Assembly (NCBI GenBank): GCA_014359685.1
Contig: JACIYY010000224.1
Coordinates: forward strand, 1 to 6,470
Length of the DNA stretch: 6,470 nt
From: Porphyrobacter sp.
GTDB taxonomy: Bacteria > Pseudomonadota > Alphaproteobacteria > Sphingomonadales > Sphingomonadaceae
Reading direction: 5' to 3'
The notes under the pieces were generated by a model. It ran no database searches and was not told the DNA's origin. It saw only the letters and a list, made by a program, of their open reading frames with translations. Positions 5,895-6,470 of this stretch are shown in pieces. Made by a program: the position numbers and the translations under genes. Numbering within the stretch: position 1 is the stretch's first letter; each line of letters opens with the position of its first letter.

Positions 5895-6470
5895 CTACCG
5901 CGCCCTCGCGCCGCTGCTCGGCCGAGCGCTCGGGACGGCGGAGCGCGCGAAGGGCGAGAAGTCGGTGCCGGCGTCGAACACCTCCACCCCTTCGCGGCGC
6001 TTCAGGAAGCCCACCACGCCATAGGTCACCGGCGTCAGCGCCGCCTCCCACGTGGTCTTGATCAGCCATTGCGAGACCACCACCTGCATCAGCTGCTCGG
6101 GCGGCCAGCCGGCCAGCCCATAGAAGGCCAGCGGATAGAAGATCAGGCTGTCGAGCCCCTGCCCGACCACCGTTGAGCCGATCGTCCGCATCCACAGGAA
6201 GCGACCCCTTGTGGCGAGTTTCATCCGTGCCAGCACGAAGCTGTTGGCGAACTCCCCGACCCAGAACGCGACCATCGAGGCGGCGACGATCCGCCAGCTG
6301 TTGCCGAACACGAACTCGTAGGCCTCCTGCCCCGGCCACCCCTCTGCGGGCGGGAGCGCGACGACCACCGCGGCCATGAAGGCCATGAAGATCAGTGCCA
6401 CAAAGCCGGTCCAGATCACTCGCCGGGCGTTGGCATAGCCATAGACGTCGGTCAGCACGTCGCCGATTAT
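5895..6470 (-). CDS. yhhQ: YhhQ-type queuosine precursor transporter (Vut_1 family, 5' partial)
   Basis: This is an inner-membrane transporter of the VUT/YhhQ family (Vut_1, COG1738), which imports queuosine precursors such as preQ0 and preQ1 for modification of the wobble base of GUN-type tRNAs. The frame is open to the window edge and reads IIGDVLTDVYGYANARR, the family's conserved segment near the end of an early helix, so the N-terminal helices lie to the right; the GTG at 6458 is an internal valine, not a start. Hydrophobic segments follow: IWTGFVALIFMAFMAAVVVAL, RIVAASMVAFWVGEFANS, GSTVVGQGLDSLIFYPLAF and VVVSQWLIKTTWEAALTPVT. The GEFANS, R-T-I-GS and VGQGLDS residues are characteristic. 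After the normal ending near DFSPF there is an extra 16-residue Ser/Ala/Arg-rich tail. It lies 114 bases upstream of recF on the same strand. A preQ1 riboswitch, if present, would be outside the window. Confidence 0.92.
   Translation of the reverse strand: MIGDVLTDVYGYANARRVIWTGFVALIFMAFMAAVVVALPPAEGWPGQEAYEFVFGNSWRIVAASMVAFWVGEFANSFVLARMKLATRGRFLWMRTIGSTVVGQGLDSLIFYPLAFYGLAGWPPEQLMQVVVSQWLIKTTWEAALTPVTYGVVGFLKRREGVEVFDAGTDFSPFARSAVPSARPSSGARAR

Noticed and set aside
5794..6339. A 181-codon minus-strand frame overlapping the yhhQ-like gene.
   Set aside because: The composition is Gly/Arg/Ala repeats of a shifted frame; the overlapping frame has the conserved Vut_1 residues.
6456..6458. GTG as the start codon of the yhhQ-like gene.
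   Set aside because: The frame continues to the window edge with conserved family residues (IIGD before VLTDVYGY), so this is an internal valine.

Overview
The window is gene-dense, very GC-rich bacterial DNA. Codon use, gene style (LASC lipoprotein, a stand-alone recF, an SDR protein with a membrane tail) and protein similarity as I remember it suggest an alphaproteobacterium, most likely Sphingomonadales (Sphingomonas/Erythrobacter-type). This is a judgement from sequence style, not a database result. There are no rRNA or tRNA genes, insertion sequences, CRISPR arrays or phage genes that I can see, and no gene-free stretch longer than about 115 bases.

Layout, left to right: (1) positions 1-650, plus strand: the C-terminal two thirds of a classical short-chain dehydrogenase/reductase with a C-terminal membrane helix; its start lies left of the window. 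(2) 651-3870, minus strand: a two-gene ABC transporter operon, a LolD/YbbA-type ATPase (3199-3870) overlapping by 8 bases a 10-helix FtsX/MacB-superfamily permease of the YbbP type (651-3206). (3) 3930-4649, plus strand: a GDSL/SGNH arylesterase-lysophospholipase of the TesA type with a lipoprotein signal, divergent from the transporter across a 59-base gap. (4) 4695-5780, minus strand: recF. (5) 5895-6470, minus strand: most of a YhhQ-type (Vut_1) queuosine-precursor transporter whose start lies right of the window.

How the genes work together: the central three genes reproduce the divergent tesA / ybbA-ybbP arrangement known from Escherichia coli and other proteobacteria. The likely function is a membrane machine that pulls hydrophobic or lipid-like molecules out of the inner membrane and delivers them to a periplasmic esterase. 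The difference from E. coli is that the esterase here looks lipid-anchored with a Pro/Ala-rich tether instead of freely soluble. recF (recombinational repair of gapped DNA and the SOS response) and yhhQ (import of queuosine precursors for tRNA modification) are housekeeping genes with no evident link to the module.

I see no undescribed system. The points most worth a second look are the lipid-anchored esterase beside its transporter, the abutting stop codons at 650/651, and the pair of hairpins between the convergent tesA-like gene and recF.
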